From 67-14 sp020438345 (GTDB lineage Bacteria; Actinomycetota; Thermoleophilia; Solirubrobacterales; 70-9), in NCBI GenBank assembly GCA_937872475.1, contig CALMSY010000012.1, forward strand, positions 62,001-126,000: 64,000 nt of DNA, read 5' to 3'. A program made the position numbers and the translations under genes. Below are positions 1 through 7,458 of this stretch, in pieces. The notes beneath the pieces are model-generated. The model was not told the DNA's origin, made no database searches, and saw nothing but the letters and a program-made list of their open reading frames with translations. Every line of letters starts with the position of its first letter. Within the stretch, counting starts at the first letter, position 1.

Positions 1-1120
1 TGGCGGACTCGCCACCGATCGAGGCCAGGTCCTCGCCGTTGATCAGTGACTGTTCGAGATCAAGAGCAAGTTCAACTCTGGAACGTGCCTTGAGGTCATC
101 GGCTTCACCAGTGATCAGCGCGGCAGCCCGGGCTTCGAGCGGTGCGTCGATGACCCCTTCGCCACCCAGCGAGGCACGAACAGCCAGCAGATGGTCACTC
201 AGTGCTTCGAGGGCCGTTTCCCGTTCACAGCCGTACTGGAATCGCTTCTGAGCGAACTCCATGCGATCGGCGGCGGGGGATTCCTCTTCAAGGCAGGTGA
301 TCAGCTCATCCAGGCGTCCAACTTCGGATTCGATCAGGAAGTAGCTGCCAGAACGCGGAGGTGAGACCGCGGTTTCGATGCGGCGCCAGGAATCGTCACC
401 GACCGGCGCGAATGCGAAGGGACCGAGACCGACCGAGCCTTCCTTGTAGAGGCGCAGTGCCCTGACCAGTCCGCTGAGGCGGTCGATCGCCTGCCGCGGT
501 CCGCTTTCGGTGCTTTCGAGGTCAGTCAGGGCAAAGTAGGCGGTCTGCCAGGCGCTGCGCCCGGTGCCTTCGCTGGAGGTAGCTTCCAGCGGCGCCTGGA
601 TGCTGTCGGCCTGGGCGATCCGGATTCCGTTGCTGAGGGTGATCTCGGTCGGGGTCATTTCAAACCCGATCAACGGAACCAGCAGTACGTCAGCTTCACG
701 GATATCCCTCGCTTCAACTTCGAGGCCGGCAAGGGCCTCTTCGACCCGGCTGATATCCAGGGAAAACTCGGTGGTTCCTTCCCAGAGGGATGTAATGAAG
801 ACGGCGATCATCTCCTCGGCGCGGCGGGTCGGTTCGGAAGGAACCGGAAGGCCACGTGATTCGAGGTAGGGAGCAGCGACATCGGAAGATGCAATCGCGC
901 CGCGGGCGGGCCCGTAGGACGGCAGCGAGCGGAGCTCGTCCAGATGGGCCGTTATGAAACGGGAAGTGAGCGGTACGTACCGGTAGAAGTGAGAGCTGTC
1001 CCCGTTGTTTTCAGCCACGTCGAAGGGGATTTCGTCACCGGTGGCCACCAGCGAGGTGAACCGGGTCGATGCCTCGGCTGCGAGCCGCTTCAAAGCCTCA
1101 TCAAGAACAGGATCGTGCAT
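1..1120 (-). CDS. Hypothetical protein with possible C-terminal HEPN-like helical domain (3' end outside window)
   Basis: An open frame starts at ATG 1120 (MHDPVLDEALKRLA) and runs off the window without a stop, giving at least 373 residues. Codon use matches the neighbours. No signal peptide or membrane segment is visible. Near the end of the visible part, RFQYGCERETALEALSDHLL followed by a run such as APLEARAAALI resembles the R-x-x-E-rich helices of Apea-like HEPN domains; this is a pattern match, not a proven homology. The N-terminal 250 residues match nothing I recognise. The start has no clear Shine-Dalgarno sequence. The HxlR gene lies 59 bases upstream on the same strand, so the two may be co-transcribed. 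Function unknown. Confidence 0.72.
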   Translation of the reverse strand, partial: MHDPVLDEALKRLAAEASTRFTSLVATGDEIPFDVAENNGDSSHFYRYVPLTSRFITAHLDELRSLPSYGPARGAIASSDVAAPYLESRGLPVPSEPTRRAEEMIAVFITSLWEGTTEFSLDISRVEEALAGLEVEARDIREADVLLVPLIGFEMTPTEITLSNGIRIAQADSIQAPLEATSSEGTGRSAWQTAYFALTDLESTESGPRQAIDRLSGLVRALRLYKEGSVGLGPFAFAPVGDDSWRRIETAVSPPRSGSYFLIESEVGRLDELITCLEEESPAADRMEFAQKRFQYGCERETALEALSDHLLAVRASLGGEGVIDAPLEARAAALITGEADDLKARSRVELALDLEQSLINGEDLASIGGESA

Positions 1121-1179
1121 GGTGAGTGGGAGTTCCCTCCCCATGCGACGCATCCTGCGATTGCAGGATTACCTGCAGC

Positions 1180-1512
1180 TCAGGCGTGGGCCGGCTCGGT
1201 ATCGAGCCAGCGGATGCCGTAGTTACGCATGTCGTCGATCAGGGGCACCAGGTCTTTGCCCTTGTCGGTCAGGGCGTAGGTGACCCGGGGCGGAACCTCG
1301 GGAAAGGTTTGCCGTTCGACGATCCCGGCTTCCTCCAGAGTGCGGAGGCGGAGTGAAAGGGTGCGGGGGCTGATGCCCTCCAGGGAGCGCTCAAGCTCGC
1401 AGAAGCGGCGACTTTCGCCAGCGAGGTCGCGGATCACGAGAAGGGTCCATTTGCCGGATATCACGTCTGCGGTGCGGCATACAGGACACTGATCGTTGTC
1501 GATTGCGCTCAT
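1180..1512 (-). CDS. HxlR family winged-helix transcriptional regulator
   Basis: A 110-residue protein of normal HxlR length. The family start is plain: CPVCRTADVISGKWTLLVIRDL near residues 9-30, then the winged helix with F-x-E-L-x-R-S-L-E-G-I-S-x-R-T-L-S-x-R-L-R-x-L-E and a C-terminal Y-x-L-T-D-K-G-K-D-L. The cysteines in the CPVC motif are those that sense redox or electrophiles in some relatives (HypR, QorR), so a redox-responsive role is possible but unproven. The start is ATG 1512 with no obvious ribosome site. The target is unknown; candidates are the downstream HEPN-like gene and its own promoter. Confidence 0.93.
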   Translation of the reverse strand: MSAIDNDQCPVCRTADVISGKWTLLVIRDLAGESRRFCELERSLEGISPRTLSLRLRTLEEAGIVERQTFPEVPPRVTYALTDKGKDLVPLIDDMRNYGIRWLDTEPAHA

Positions 1513-1583
1513 GATCTGGAAGTGACGGTCGATTGCGGGCCGGGCACCCGGATGGATGCCTCGGCCGCCGGGTCACTTCAACA

Positions 1584-1612
1584 AGTATAGGCACATGACT
1601 TCACTTACTGAA
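1584..1612 (-). promoter_or_regulatory. Candidate promoter of the HxlR gene
   Basis: On the minus strand TATACT (1584-1589) lies 17 bases downstream of TTCAGT (1607-1612). The region also holds the inverted repeat CTTCA-5-TGAAG (1599-1613), which overlaps the -35 element and could be an autoregulatory operator. The -35 match is weak. Confidence 0.35.
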
Positions 1613-1629
1613 GCGAGTACCTGCAAAAA

Positions 1630-1917
1630 TCAGCGTTCGAGGCCCGCTTTGATCACATCGTCGGCACCATCCACGGGAACACGTTCGCCGGTCGGAAGCT
1701 CGACCATCAGACCGTCTTCGATCCTCGTACTGACGAACTCAATCTCGATCCCAGCCACTCGGTCTGGCTCATCCATACGCGAGAACCAGCGATCTCCGTC
1801 GTCGGTGCTGCACTCGCAGATCGCCAGATCGCCATCATCGTTGTCGAGGTCAAGCCAGTCCTTCCACGGATAAAACCGTGCCCTCTTGAACTCATATGGA
1901 CCGACTGTAACCGTCAT
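1630..1917 (-). CDS. DUF2283-like small protein, possible antitoxin partner
   Basis: A 95-residue acidic protein. The central part (GDLAICECSTDDGDRWF, then RVAGIEIEFVSTRIEDGLMV, then LPTGERVPV) has the short beta-strand layout and V-x-G-I-E-I signature of DUF2283 proteins. Its ATG overlaps the stop of the upstream toxin-like gene by four bases (ATGA, 1914-1917), so the two are translationally coupled. DUF2283 genes commonly sit beside DUF4258-like genes, which is the arrangement here. The antitoxin role is inferred from that pairing; no DNA-binding domain is visible. Confidence 0.7.
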   Translation of the reverse strand: MTVTVGPYEFKRARFYPWKDWLDLDNDDGDLAICECSTDDGDRWFSRMDEPDRVAGIEIEFVSTRIEDGLMVELPTGERVPVDGADDVIKAGLER

Positions 1918-2252
1918 GAAACCGGACCTTTCCTCTGGGCGTGCGCTGTCCAGACAATTCCCGGCCCGTTGAAATCAACGATCACTTTCAGCCAATTCGA
2001 CGGACCGATTCCTTGCCGATAGTACTCCTCGCGCCTCCGCACTCCTCGTGAAACTGCCAGGAGATGGGGTTCACGAACGACCCTCAGCACTTCCTCCGGG
2101 GAGAACAGCCTGCCTGGCTTTCGTTGAATGTGAGACCAGCCCGACGGCCAAAGAGCTATAGCCCGACCGAGTGGATCAAGCACCCTGCCCAAGGGACCCA
2201 GGGAATCCGCCTCCGAGCCGGGACGCGGCCTGGGCTTTTCGTCCCCCGTCAT
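1914..2252 (-). CDS. DUF4258-like protein, possible toxin of a toxin-antitoxin pair
   Basis: A 112-residue protein starting at ATG 2252, which overlaps the prepilin peptidase stop by ATGA. The core runs W-S-H-I-Q-R-K-P-G-R, then S-P-E-E-V-L-R-V-V-R-E-P-H, RRREEYYRQGIGPSNWLKV and IVDFNGPGIVWTAHAQR. This resembles small RelE/DUF4258-type folds: an N-terminal W-x-H-I, E-V-L-x-x-x-x-x-P, then strands ending in T-A. The family assignment is moderate. The first 40 residues are proline-rich and may not be part of the domain. The reading frame continues upstream into the peptidase region, but the coupled ATG is the natural start. The gene is followed directly by the DUF2283-like partner. Confidence 0.65.
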   Translation of the reverse strand: MTGDEKPRPRPGSEADSLGPLGRVLDPLGRAIALWPSGWSHIQRKPGRLFSPEEVLRVVREPHLLAVSRGVRRREEYYRQGIGPSNWLKVIVDFNGPGIVWTAHAQRKGPVS

Positions 2253-2704
2253 GCCACCGTGATCGGGACCACCAGCGTCGACAATTCTGACCACGTGACA
2301 GCTATCGACAGGACGCTTCCGATAGCCAGAAACGGGGCAAGCGGCAAGGCGGTTCGGGACGGCGGGAGGCGTTTGCCGAGGGCGATCAGGACTCCGGTGA
2401 GTCCGGCGAGGGCGAGGCCGGCGGCGAGGGCGATCCAGACTTGCTGGTCGAGATAGAGGCCGATCACCGCGACCAGCTTTACGTCCCCCATTCCCATCCC
2501 CTCCGGCCGGACCAGGTTCGCCAGCAGGAACGGCGCGGTGGCCATCAGGCTGAAGAGCAGGGACGAACCGACCCGTCCTTCTGCGATGGCCAAACCAACT
2601 CCGGCGACGGCCGCGGCGGCCATGAGCCAGTTCGGGATCTCGCGGCGGCGAAGGTCGGTCACCGAGGCGATCAGGAGGGTGAGCAAGAGGACGGGCAATG
2701 CCAT
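2249..2704 (-). CDS. A24 family prepilin peptidase (TadV/CpaA-like)
   Basis: A 151-residue, highly hydrophobic membrane aspartyl protease that would cleave class III (prepilin) signals at the inner face of the membrane. Both catalytic aspartates are visible: T-D-L-R-R-R-E-I-P-N near residue 18, and the G-x-G-D motif as GMGMGDVKL near residues 87-95. The short form without the N-terminal methylase domain is typical of TadV/CpaA peptidases of Flp/Tad systems. No other tad gene is in the window, but a protein with a prepilin-like signal is encoded at 7459-8358 and is a possible substrate. The stop overlaps the toxin-like gene. Confidence 0.88.
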   Translation of the reverse strand: MALPVLLLTLLIASVTDLRRREIPNWLMAAAAVAGVGLAIAEGRVGSSLLFSLMATAPFLLANLVRPEGMGMGDVKLVAVIGLYLDQQVWIALAAGLALAGLTGVLIALGKRLPPSRTALPLAPFLAIGSVLSIAVTWSELSTLVVPITVA

Positions 2705-2767
2705 GCCCCGACCCTGCCCGAAAAAATCTCACACGTGGCTCGATAAGTGAAAAATAAGTGCAACAGA

Positions 2768-2793
2768 AAGGCCAGCCCGGAGGCTGGCCTTTT
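2768..2793 (-). terminator. Intrinsic terminator downstream of the sigma factor gene
   Basis: AAAGGCCAGCC-CGG-GGCTGGCCTTTT-type hairpin, about 11 base pairs with a short loop. It lies 24 bases past the sigma factor stop and has A/T tracts on both sides, so it could work in both directions. Confidence 0.8.
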
Positions 2794-2816
2794 GCGGGAC
2801 TCAGACTGCTGGTTTC

Positions 2817-3920
2817 TCAAGTTGCTTCGCGAAGCTTCTGGGCCTCGTTGAGGCTCTGGAGCTTCTTCAGCGACTGATTCTCGATCTGGCGGATCCGTTC
2901 GCGGGTCACGTTGAAGGTCCGCCCGACCTCGTCGAGGGTGCGGGGATGCTCGCCGCCGAGTCCATATCGAAGCTCGAGCACGCGGCGTTCGCGATAGGAG
3001 AGGTTCTCCAGCGATTCCTTCAGCGCCTCCTTGGTCAGCAGGTCAGCGGCACGATCGAAGGGCGATTCGGCCTTCTCATCGGCGATGAACTGGCCGAATT
3101 CGGATTCCTCTTCGTCACCGACCGGCTTCTCCAGCGAAACAGGAGACTGGGCGGAACGCTTGATCGAGTCGACTTCCTCGGGGTCGATTCCGGTTACATC
3201 GGCGATCTCTTCCGGGGTGGGTTCACGACCGAGCTCGGTGACCAGCTTGCGCTCGGCACGGCCGATCTTGTTCAGCTTCTCGACAACATGAACCGGGATC
3301 CGGATGGTCCGGGCCTTGTCGGCGAGCGCACGGGCGATCGCCTGGCGGATCCACCAGGTCGCGTAGGTCGAGAACTTGAACCCCTTGCGGTAATCGAACT
3401 TCTCTGCCGCACGGACCAGGCCGAGCGTGCCTTCCTGGATCAGATCGAGGAAGGGCAGCCCCTGGTTTCGGTAGTTCTTGGCGATCGAGACGACCAGCCG
3501 GAGGTTGGACTCGACCATCTTCTGCTTGGCGTCGAGGTCACCGCGCTCGATCCGCTTGGCGAGATCGACCTCTTCCTGGGCGGTCAGCAGGCGGACCTTG
3601 CCGATGTCCTTGAGGAAGAGCTGAAGCGAGTCGGTGGTCATGTCCGGCTTGAGGTCGAGCGCCTCCTTCTTGCGCCGGCGTCCGCGGCGGCCATCGGAGC
3701 GCTCGTTCTCGGCCGAAGCCTTCTGGGCCGGGTCGACATCCTCGACCAGCTCGATTCCCTGCTTCTCGATGTGACCGTAAAGATCTTCGACGTCGGATTC
3801 GTCGAGATCTACTTCGGCCACGGCAGTGGCGACATCACCAAAAGTGAGCACTCCGAGCTGCTGGCCGCGATTGACGAGCGTCTTTACTTCTTCTAGTTCC
3901 TGGAGTTCGGCTACAAGCAT
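2817..3920 (-). CDS. sigA: RNA polymerase primary sigma factor, RpoD/SigA type
   Basis: A 367-residue group 1 sigma factor. An acidic region 1.1-like segment covers about residues 1-65, followed by a basic linker (RRGRRRKK). Region 1.2 begins D-S-L-Q-L-F-L-K-D-I-G near residue 97. Region 2 carries NLRLVVSIAKNYRNQGLPFL, FDYRKGFKFSTYATWWIRQA and ARTIRIPVHVVE, the primary-sigma -10 recognition and melting block. Region 4.2 near 325-350 holds RTLDEVGRTFNVTRERIRQI, which binds -35 elements. It lacks the long N-terminal extension of many actinobacterial SigA proteins. It has its own strong promoter and terminator and is probably monocistronic. The near-consensus -10 and -35 sites elsewhere in the window fit this factor. 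Confidence 0.96.
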   Translation of the reverse strand: MLVAELQELEEVKTLVNRGQQLGVLTFGDVATAVAEVDLDESDVEDLYGHIEKQGIELVEDVDPAQKASAENERSDGRRGRRRKKEALDLKPDMTTDSLQLFLKDIGKVRLLTAQEEVDLAKRIERGDLDAKQKMVESNLRLVVSIAKNYRNQGLPFLDLIQEGTLGLVRAAEKFDYRKGFKFSTYATWWIRQAIARALADKARTIRIPVHVVEKLNKIGRAERKLVTELGREPTPEEIADVTGIDPEEVDSIKRSAQSPVSLEKPVGDEEESEFGQFIADEKAESPFDRAADLLTKEALKESLENLSYRERRVLELRYGLGGEHPRTLDEVGRTFNVTRERIRQIENQSLKKLQSLNEAQKLREAT

Positions 3921-4093
3921 CTTGTCCCTATCTGGTATTCCCTGTGACGGCGTACAAAAACCTGTCGGGCCGGAAAATGAGGGTCCGGCAGACAGTCAAC
4001 TACTCTGGATCACTCGTCAAGATCCACATTTGCTCGTGTTTTGCGGAGCAGGAAAAGCCGCCGCCATCTCTAAGTGGTCAAACGAGTGACCGG

Positions 4094-4122
4094 ATAATAG
4101 CCACTTCACTTAGTAAAGTCAA
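4094..4122 (-). promoter_or_regulatory. Strong sigma-70-type promoter of the sigma factor gene
   Basis: Minus-strand TTGACT (4117-4122), 17-base spacer, TATTAT (4094-4099): five of six matches in each box. Transcription would start near 4087, leaving a leader of about 165 bases before ATG 3920. It is the closest to consensus of the promoters I found here. Confidence 0.75.
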
Positions 4123-4174
4123 GGGGCGCCTTCCGTAGCCACCCCTGTTGATTCAAGGAACGCCGTTCAGCCCC

Positions 4175-5284
4175 ATGAGTTGCACCGACTGTGACGAAAA
4201 TCATCCAGAGCATCCCAACGATGCTCCGATTCCACTGGAAGATCAGTGGAAACACCTTCACTGGCTCCAGGCCTTCTGGACCAGGGCATGGCGGGAGAAC
4301 GTAACCGGGCTTTCCGGCATGGTCGCCTACAACCTGATGCTGGCGATCTTCCCCTTCGTCTTCCTGGTCCTCTTCATTTTCTCCCAGGTACTCCAGATCG
4401 AAGGAGTGGAAGCAGGGATCTTCAACGATCTTCAGCGACTGTTCCCCAACGCGGAACAGGGCACCCTGAACGACATCATCTCGGCCATCCGCAACAACTC
4501 GGCGACCCTCGGTATCGCCGCCGCGATCGGTTCACTCTGGATCGGGGCTTCCTTCTGGGGTTCGATGGATACGGCGTTCTGCCGGATCTACCACGTCGAA
4601 TGCCGCGGATGGTGGGAACAGAAGCGGTTTTCACTCGGAATGCTCCTGGTTGTAACGATCTTCCTGCTCGGCAGCGTCCTGTTGCCCGCCCTCGAAGGCG
4701 CCCTGATCCGCCAGACCGACAACCTCCCCTTCGGCTTGAACGAGGTTCAAAGCCTGGATAACGCGGTTCTGCTCGCCGTGACCCTGACCCTGAACTTCTC
4801 GGTCGCCGCCGTGATCTACTGGGCGGTCCCCAAGGGTCACATGCCCTGGCTCGCCGTCTGGCCAGGCGCCGTCTTCACCACCCTGGTCGCTGCCCTCGCC
4901 AACTGGCTCTTTCCGGTCTACCTGACCAATGTCTCCGCCCTCAACCGGTTTGGCTCCACCATCGGTTTCGTGCTGATCGCCCTGTTCTGGTTTTACCTGG
5001 TGGCGTTGACGATGCTGGCCGGCGCGATCATCAACTCGCTCCGGCATGAGTACCACGACACCGGCAGCCTGCCCTACGGAATCCTCAGTCGCGCCCAGCT
5101 CCTGACCGAACTCCAGTCCCGGAGGGAAACGGCAGCAGCCGCCGAACGTCCCCTCGCCGAGCCTTACCGGTCGCTGATCAGCGGAGATGCCTGGCCGGAA
5201 GGAACCGCGGACCCGAATTCCGGAGAGAACGAAGAGCAGGCGGAAACCAAAGTGATCCCCTTTCGTTCCCGCCGCAACCGGTAG
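4175..5284 (+). CDS. YihY/BrkB family integral membrane protein
   Basis: A 369-residue protein with about six membrane segments. The YihY signature is clear: W-R-E-N-V-T-G-L-S-G-M-V-A-Y-N-L-M-L-A-I-F-P near residues 40-60, then LGIAAAIGSLWIGASFWGSM and a basic C-terminal tail. The family's molecular role is unsettled (older claims of RNase BN are wrong; transport and virulence roles have been suggested). I chose ATG 4175 (MSCTDCDENH); a TTG at 4148 would add nine residues. AAGGAA at 4155-4160 is a ribosome site with a rather long spacing. The gene is divergent from sigA and convergent with glpX. Confidence 0.9.
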   Translation: MSCTDCDENHPEHPNDAPIPLEDQWKHLHWLQAFWTRAWRENVTGLSGMVAYNLMLAIFPFVFLVLFIFSQVLQIEGVEAGIFNDLQRLFPNAEQGTLNDIISAIRNNSATLGIAAAIGSLWIGASFWGSMDTAFCRIYHVECRGWWEQKRFSLGMLLVVTIFLLGSVLLPALEGALIRQTDNLPFGLNEVQSLDNAVLLAVTLTLNFSVAAVIYWAVPKGHMPWLAVWPGAVFTTLVAALANWLFPVYLTNVSALNRFGSTIGFVLIALFWFYLVALTMLAGAIINSLRHEYHDTGSLPYGILSRAQLLTELQSRRETAAAAERPLAEPYRSLISGDAWPEGTADPNSGENEEQAETKVIPFRSRRNR

Positions 5285-5346
5285 GAGTTACCGGCCTGCC
5301 AGACAGCTTTCAGGTCGAGGCAAACGCCGTCGGCCCCGAGGCCGGC

Positions 5347-6360
5347 TCAACCGAAGAGGCCGCCGGTGACTTCGCGGAGCTTGGCGCGATCGTGGCGGGC
5401 GCCGACCTTGCGGACCGTGCCGGAGCGTGAACGCATAACCAGTGACTCCGTGGTGGCATAACCCTTGTGGCGCCGGACGCCGTCGAGCAGGTCACCGTCC
5501 GTGACTCCGGTTGCGGCGAAGAAGACATCGTTGCCACTGACCAGATCGTCCGAGGTGAGCACTCGGTCGAGGTCATAACCGGCATCTATCGCTTCTTGTC
5601 GTTCCTCGTCGTTGCGGGGCCAGAGCTTTCCGATGATCTCGCCACCGAGGCATTTGATCGCGGCAGCGGCGAGGACCCCCTCGGGCGTGCCGCCGATCCC
5701 CCAGAGCAGGTCGATCCCGGTGTCATCGGAGACAGCCAGAAGGGCCGCCTGCACATCGCCGTCAGTGATGAAGCGGATCGTGGCGCCGGATTCCCTCACT
5801 TCCTTGACCACTTCCTCATGGCGGGGTCGATCGAGGATCGTCAGGGTGACATCTTCCGCCCCGCCGCCCTTGCGTTCACCGATCTTGCGGATCACTTCAC
5901 CGATCGGCTCATCGAACGAAAGCAGATCCCTGAACTCCGACGCAGCGGCGAGCTTCTCCATGTAAACGCAGGGTCCGGGATCGAACATCGTGCCCCGTTC
6001 AGCAAGGGCGATCACGGCGAGGGCGCCACCAAAGCCGCGAGCGGTCAGCGTCGTGCCTTCAAGCGGATCGACCGCGATGTCGACTACCGGCGGGCTGCCG
6101 TCACCGATCTTCTCGCCGTTGAAAAGCATCGGGGCTTCATCCTTTTCGCCCTCGCCGATAACAACGATCCCGTCCATCGGAACCGTGTCGAGCAGAACAC
6201 GCATGGCATCGACCGCCGCGCCGTCCGCCGCGAGTTTGTCACCCCGACCGATCCACCGGGAAGCGGCCAGTGCCGCTGATTCGGTGACGCGAACCAGCTC
6301 CAGAGCCAGGTTGCGGTCGGGCTTTGATCCGGAACGAACATCATGCGAAATAACACCCAT
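5347..6360 (-). CDS. glpX: Class II fructose-1,6-bisphosphatase
   Basis: A 337-residue enzyme that hydrolyses fructose 1,6-bisphosphate to fructose 6-phosphate in gluconeogenesis. The GlpX motifs are present in order: R-N-L-A-L-E-L-V-R-V-T-E-x-A-A near residue 17, G-x-G-D-K-x-x-A-D, V-V-I-G-E-G-E-K-D-E-A-P-M-L near 67-80, V-D-I-A-V-D-P-L-E-G-T-T near 93-104, and L-W-G-I-G-G-T-P-E-G-V-L. The conserved V-D-P-x-E-G-T-T carries metal-binding acidic residues. Start ATG 6360 is 7 bases past a TACCCT hexamer and lacks a ribosome site, so the transcript is probably leaderless. It is divergent from the gene at 6495. Confidence 0.96.
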   Translation of the reverse strand: MGVISHDVRSGSKPDRNLALELVRVTESAALAASRWIGRGDKLAADGAAVDAMRVLLDTVPMDGIVVIGEGEKDEAPMLFNGEKIGDGSPPVVDIAVDPLEGTTLTARGFGGALAVIALAERGTMFDPGPCVYMEKLAAASEFRDLLSFDEPIGEVIRKIGERKGGGAEDVTLTILDRPRHEEVVKEVRESGATIRFITDGDVQAALLAVSDDTGIDLLWGIGGTPEGVLAAAAIKCLGGEIIGKLWPRNDEERQEAIDAGYDLDRVLTSDDLVSGNDVFFAATGVTDGDLLDGVRRHKGYATTESLVMRSRSGTVRKVGARHDRAKLREVTGGLFG

Positions 6361-6367
6361 GGACGAG

Positions 6368-6373
6368 AGGGTA
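6368..6373 (-). promoter_or_regulatory. Leaderless-type -10 element for glpX
   Basis: Minus-strand TACCCT lies 7 bases before ATG 6360. It fits the TANNNT pattern seen before many genes in this window. Confidence 0.45.
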
Positions 6374-6402
6374 TAAGGCGCGGCCCACTCACGCCTCCCG
6401 CT

Positions 6403-6448
6403 CGGTGGGTCGGATTTCCTGCCGGACGGCCGGAAATCCGACCCACCG
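6403..6448. repeat. Perfect 17-bp inverted repeat in the glpX / oxidoreductase divergent promoter region
   Basis: CGGTGGGTCGGATTTCC (6403-6419) and its exact reverse complement (6432-6448) are separated by 12 bases. It lies between two divergent starts (6360 and 6495), so it is not a normal terminator. It may be a dispersed hairpin element, a regulator site or a transcript-insulating structure. No U-tract follows on either side. Confidence 0.85.
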
Positions 6449-6482
6449 GCAGCGCGGGACTGTTGCGGCGCCGGGGGCGGGA

Positions 6483-6488
6483 TAGGCT
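6483..6488 (+). promoter_or_regulatory. Leaderless-type -10 element
   Basis: TAGGCT ends exactly 6 bases before ATG 6495, with no Shine-Dalgarno sequence between them. Confidence 0.5.
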
Positions 6489-6494
6489 GCGCCC

Positions 6495-7430
6495 ATGCCG
6501 ACTAACCGATGGGGTCTGACCCTCCCCTTGCCTGGGGTCTCACTCGCCGATACCAGGGACTTCGTCGAACTGGCGGAGGCCGAGGGCTACACCGACCTGT
6601 GGACCGGTGAGACCGGGGGTCCGGACGGTTTCACTCCCCTGGCCCTGAGCGCCGCCTGGACCGACAAGGTCCGCCTTGGCACCGGGATCGTCGGGGTCTT
6701 CCAGCGAGGTCCGGCCCTGCTCGCCCAGCAGGCGGCAGCGCTCACCGACGCATCATCCGGAAGATTCGTTCTCGGCATCGGCGCTTCTTCAGACCGAATG
6801 GTCGAGGGCTGGAACCAGATCCCGTTTGTGAAGCCGCTCTCCAGGGTCGAGCAGACGGTTGACTTCCTGCGGGTCGCTCTGGCCGGCGAACGCACCGACA
6901 CCGGTTTCAAGCTCGAAACCGCCCCGGCGCATGAGACGCCGATCATCCTCGCCGCCCTGCGCGGCAAAATGCTCGAACTAGCCGTGAACAAGGGTGACGG
7001 TGCCTTCACCAACTTCCTGCCCCTTTCCGGATTGCCCAAAGTGACGCAGGGGATCGATGGTGCCGGCAACGACTTCGAGCTTCTCTGCCGGTTCTTCTGC
7101 ATTCCCGGCCCAAGAGAACAGGTCGAAGGGCTGGCCCGTTTCATGTTCTCCAGCTACATCACGGTGCCGGTCTACGCGAACTTCTTCCGCTGGCTCGGCT
7201 ACGAGGAAGAAATCGCACCAATGGTCGAGGCCTGGGAAGCCAAGGATCGCCAGGGAGCCGCCGCGGCCGCCCCCTGGGAACTGATCGAAGACACCTTCCT
7301 GCTCGGCTCCCCTGAACAGATCCGCGAGCGCCTCGACGAGTACGTCACTGGCGGCATAACCCTGCCGGTGATCACCCCGATCACCACCCCCGACAACCAC
7401 GCCGCCCTGATCCGCGCTTTGGCTCCCTGA
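6495..7430 (+). CDS. LLM class (luciferase-like) oxidoreductase, probably F420-dependent
   Basis: A 311-residue TIM-barrel protein. It starts WGLTLPLPGVSLADTRDFVE, followed by A-E-x-x-G-Y-T-D-L-W-T-G-E, V-R-L-G-T-G-I-V and G-R-F-V-L-G-I-G-A-S-S near residues 90-100, the pattern of actinobacterial F420-dependent LLM enzymes. A C-terminal L-L-G-S-P-E-Q-I-R-E-R-L-D-E-Y is also typical. It would bind F420 (or FMN) and act on an unknown organic substrate. The gene stands alone, with a leaderless-type promoter and a convergent neighbour 28 bases downstream. Specific substrate unknown. Confidence 0.9.
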   Translation: MPTNRWGLTLPLPGVSLADTRDFVELAEAEGYTDLWTGETGGPDGFTPLALSAAWTDKVRLGTGIVGVFQRGPALLAQQAAALTDASSGRFVLGIGASSDRMVEGWNQIPFVKPLSRVEQTVDFLRVALAGERTDTGFKLETAPAHETPIILAALRGKMLELAVNKGDGAFTNFLPLSGLPKVTQGIDGAGNDFELLCRFFCIPGPREQVEGLARFMFSSYITVPVYANFFRWLGYEEEIAPMVEAWEAKDRQGAAAAAPWELIEDTFLLGSPEQIRERLDEYVTGGITLPVITPITTPDNHAALIRALAP

Positions 7431-7458
7431 GGCGGAGTCGACGAGCGATCCGACGGGT

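Noticed and set aside
2946..3896. 316-codon open frame on the plus strand
   Set aside because: It is the exact antisense shadow of sigA, has no family features, and arises from the third-position G/C bias.
3921..4174. 254-base region between sigA and the YihY gene checked for a tRNA or other RNA gene
   Set aside because: No cloverleaf or conserved tRNA loops on either strand; only the sigA promoter and a weak ribosome site for the next gene are seen.
5285..5346. Possible terminator between the YihY and glpX genes
   Set aside because: Only a short GGCC-CCGA-GGCC stem is present; too weak to call.
5467..6279. 270-codon open frame on the plus strand
   Set aside because: Antisense to glpX, which is fully supported by motifs; no independent evidence.
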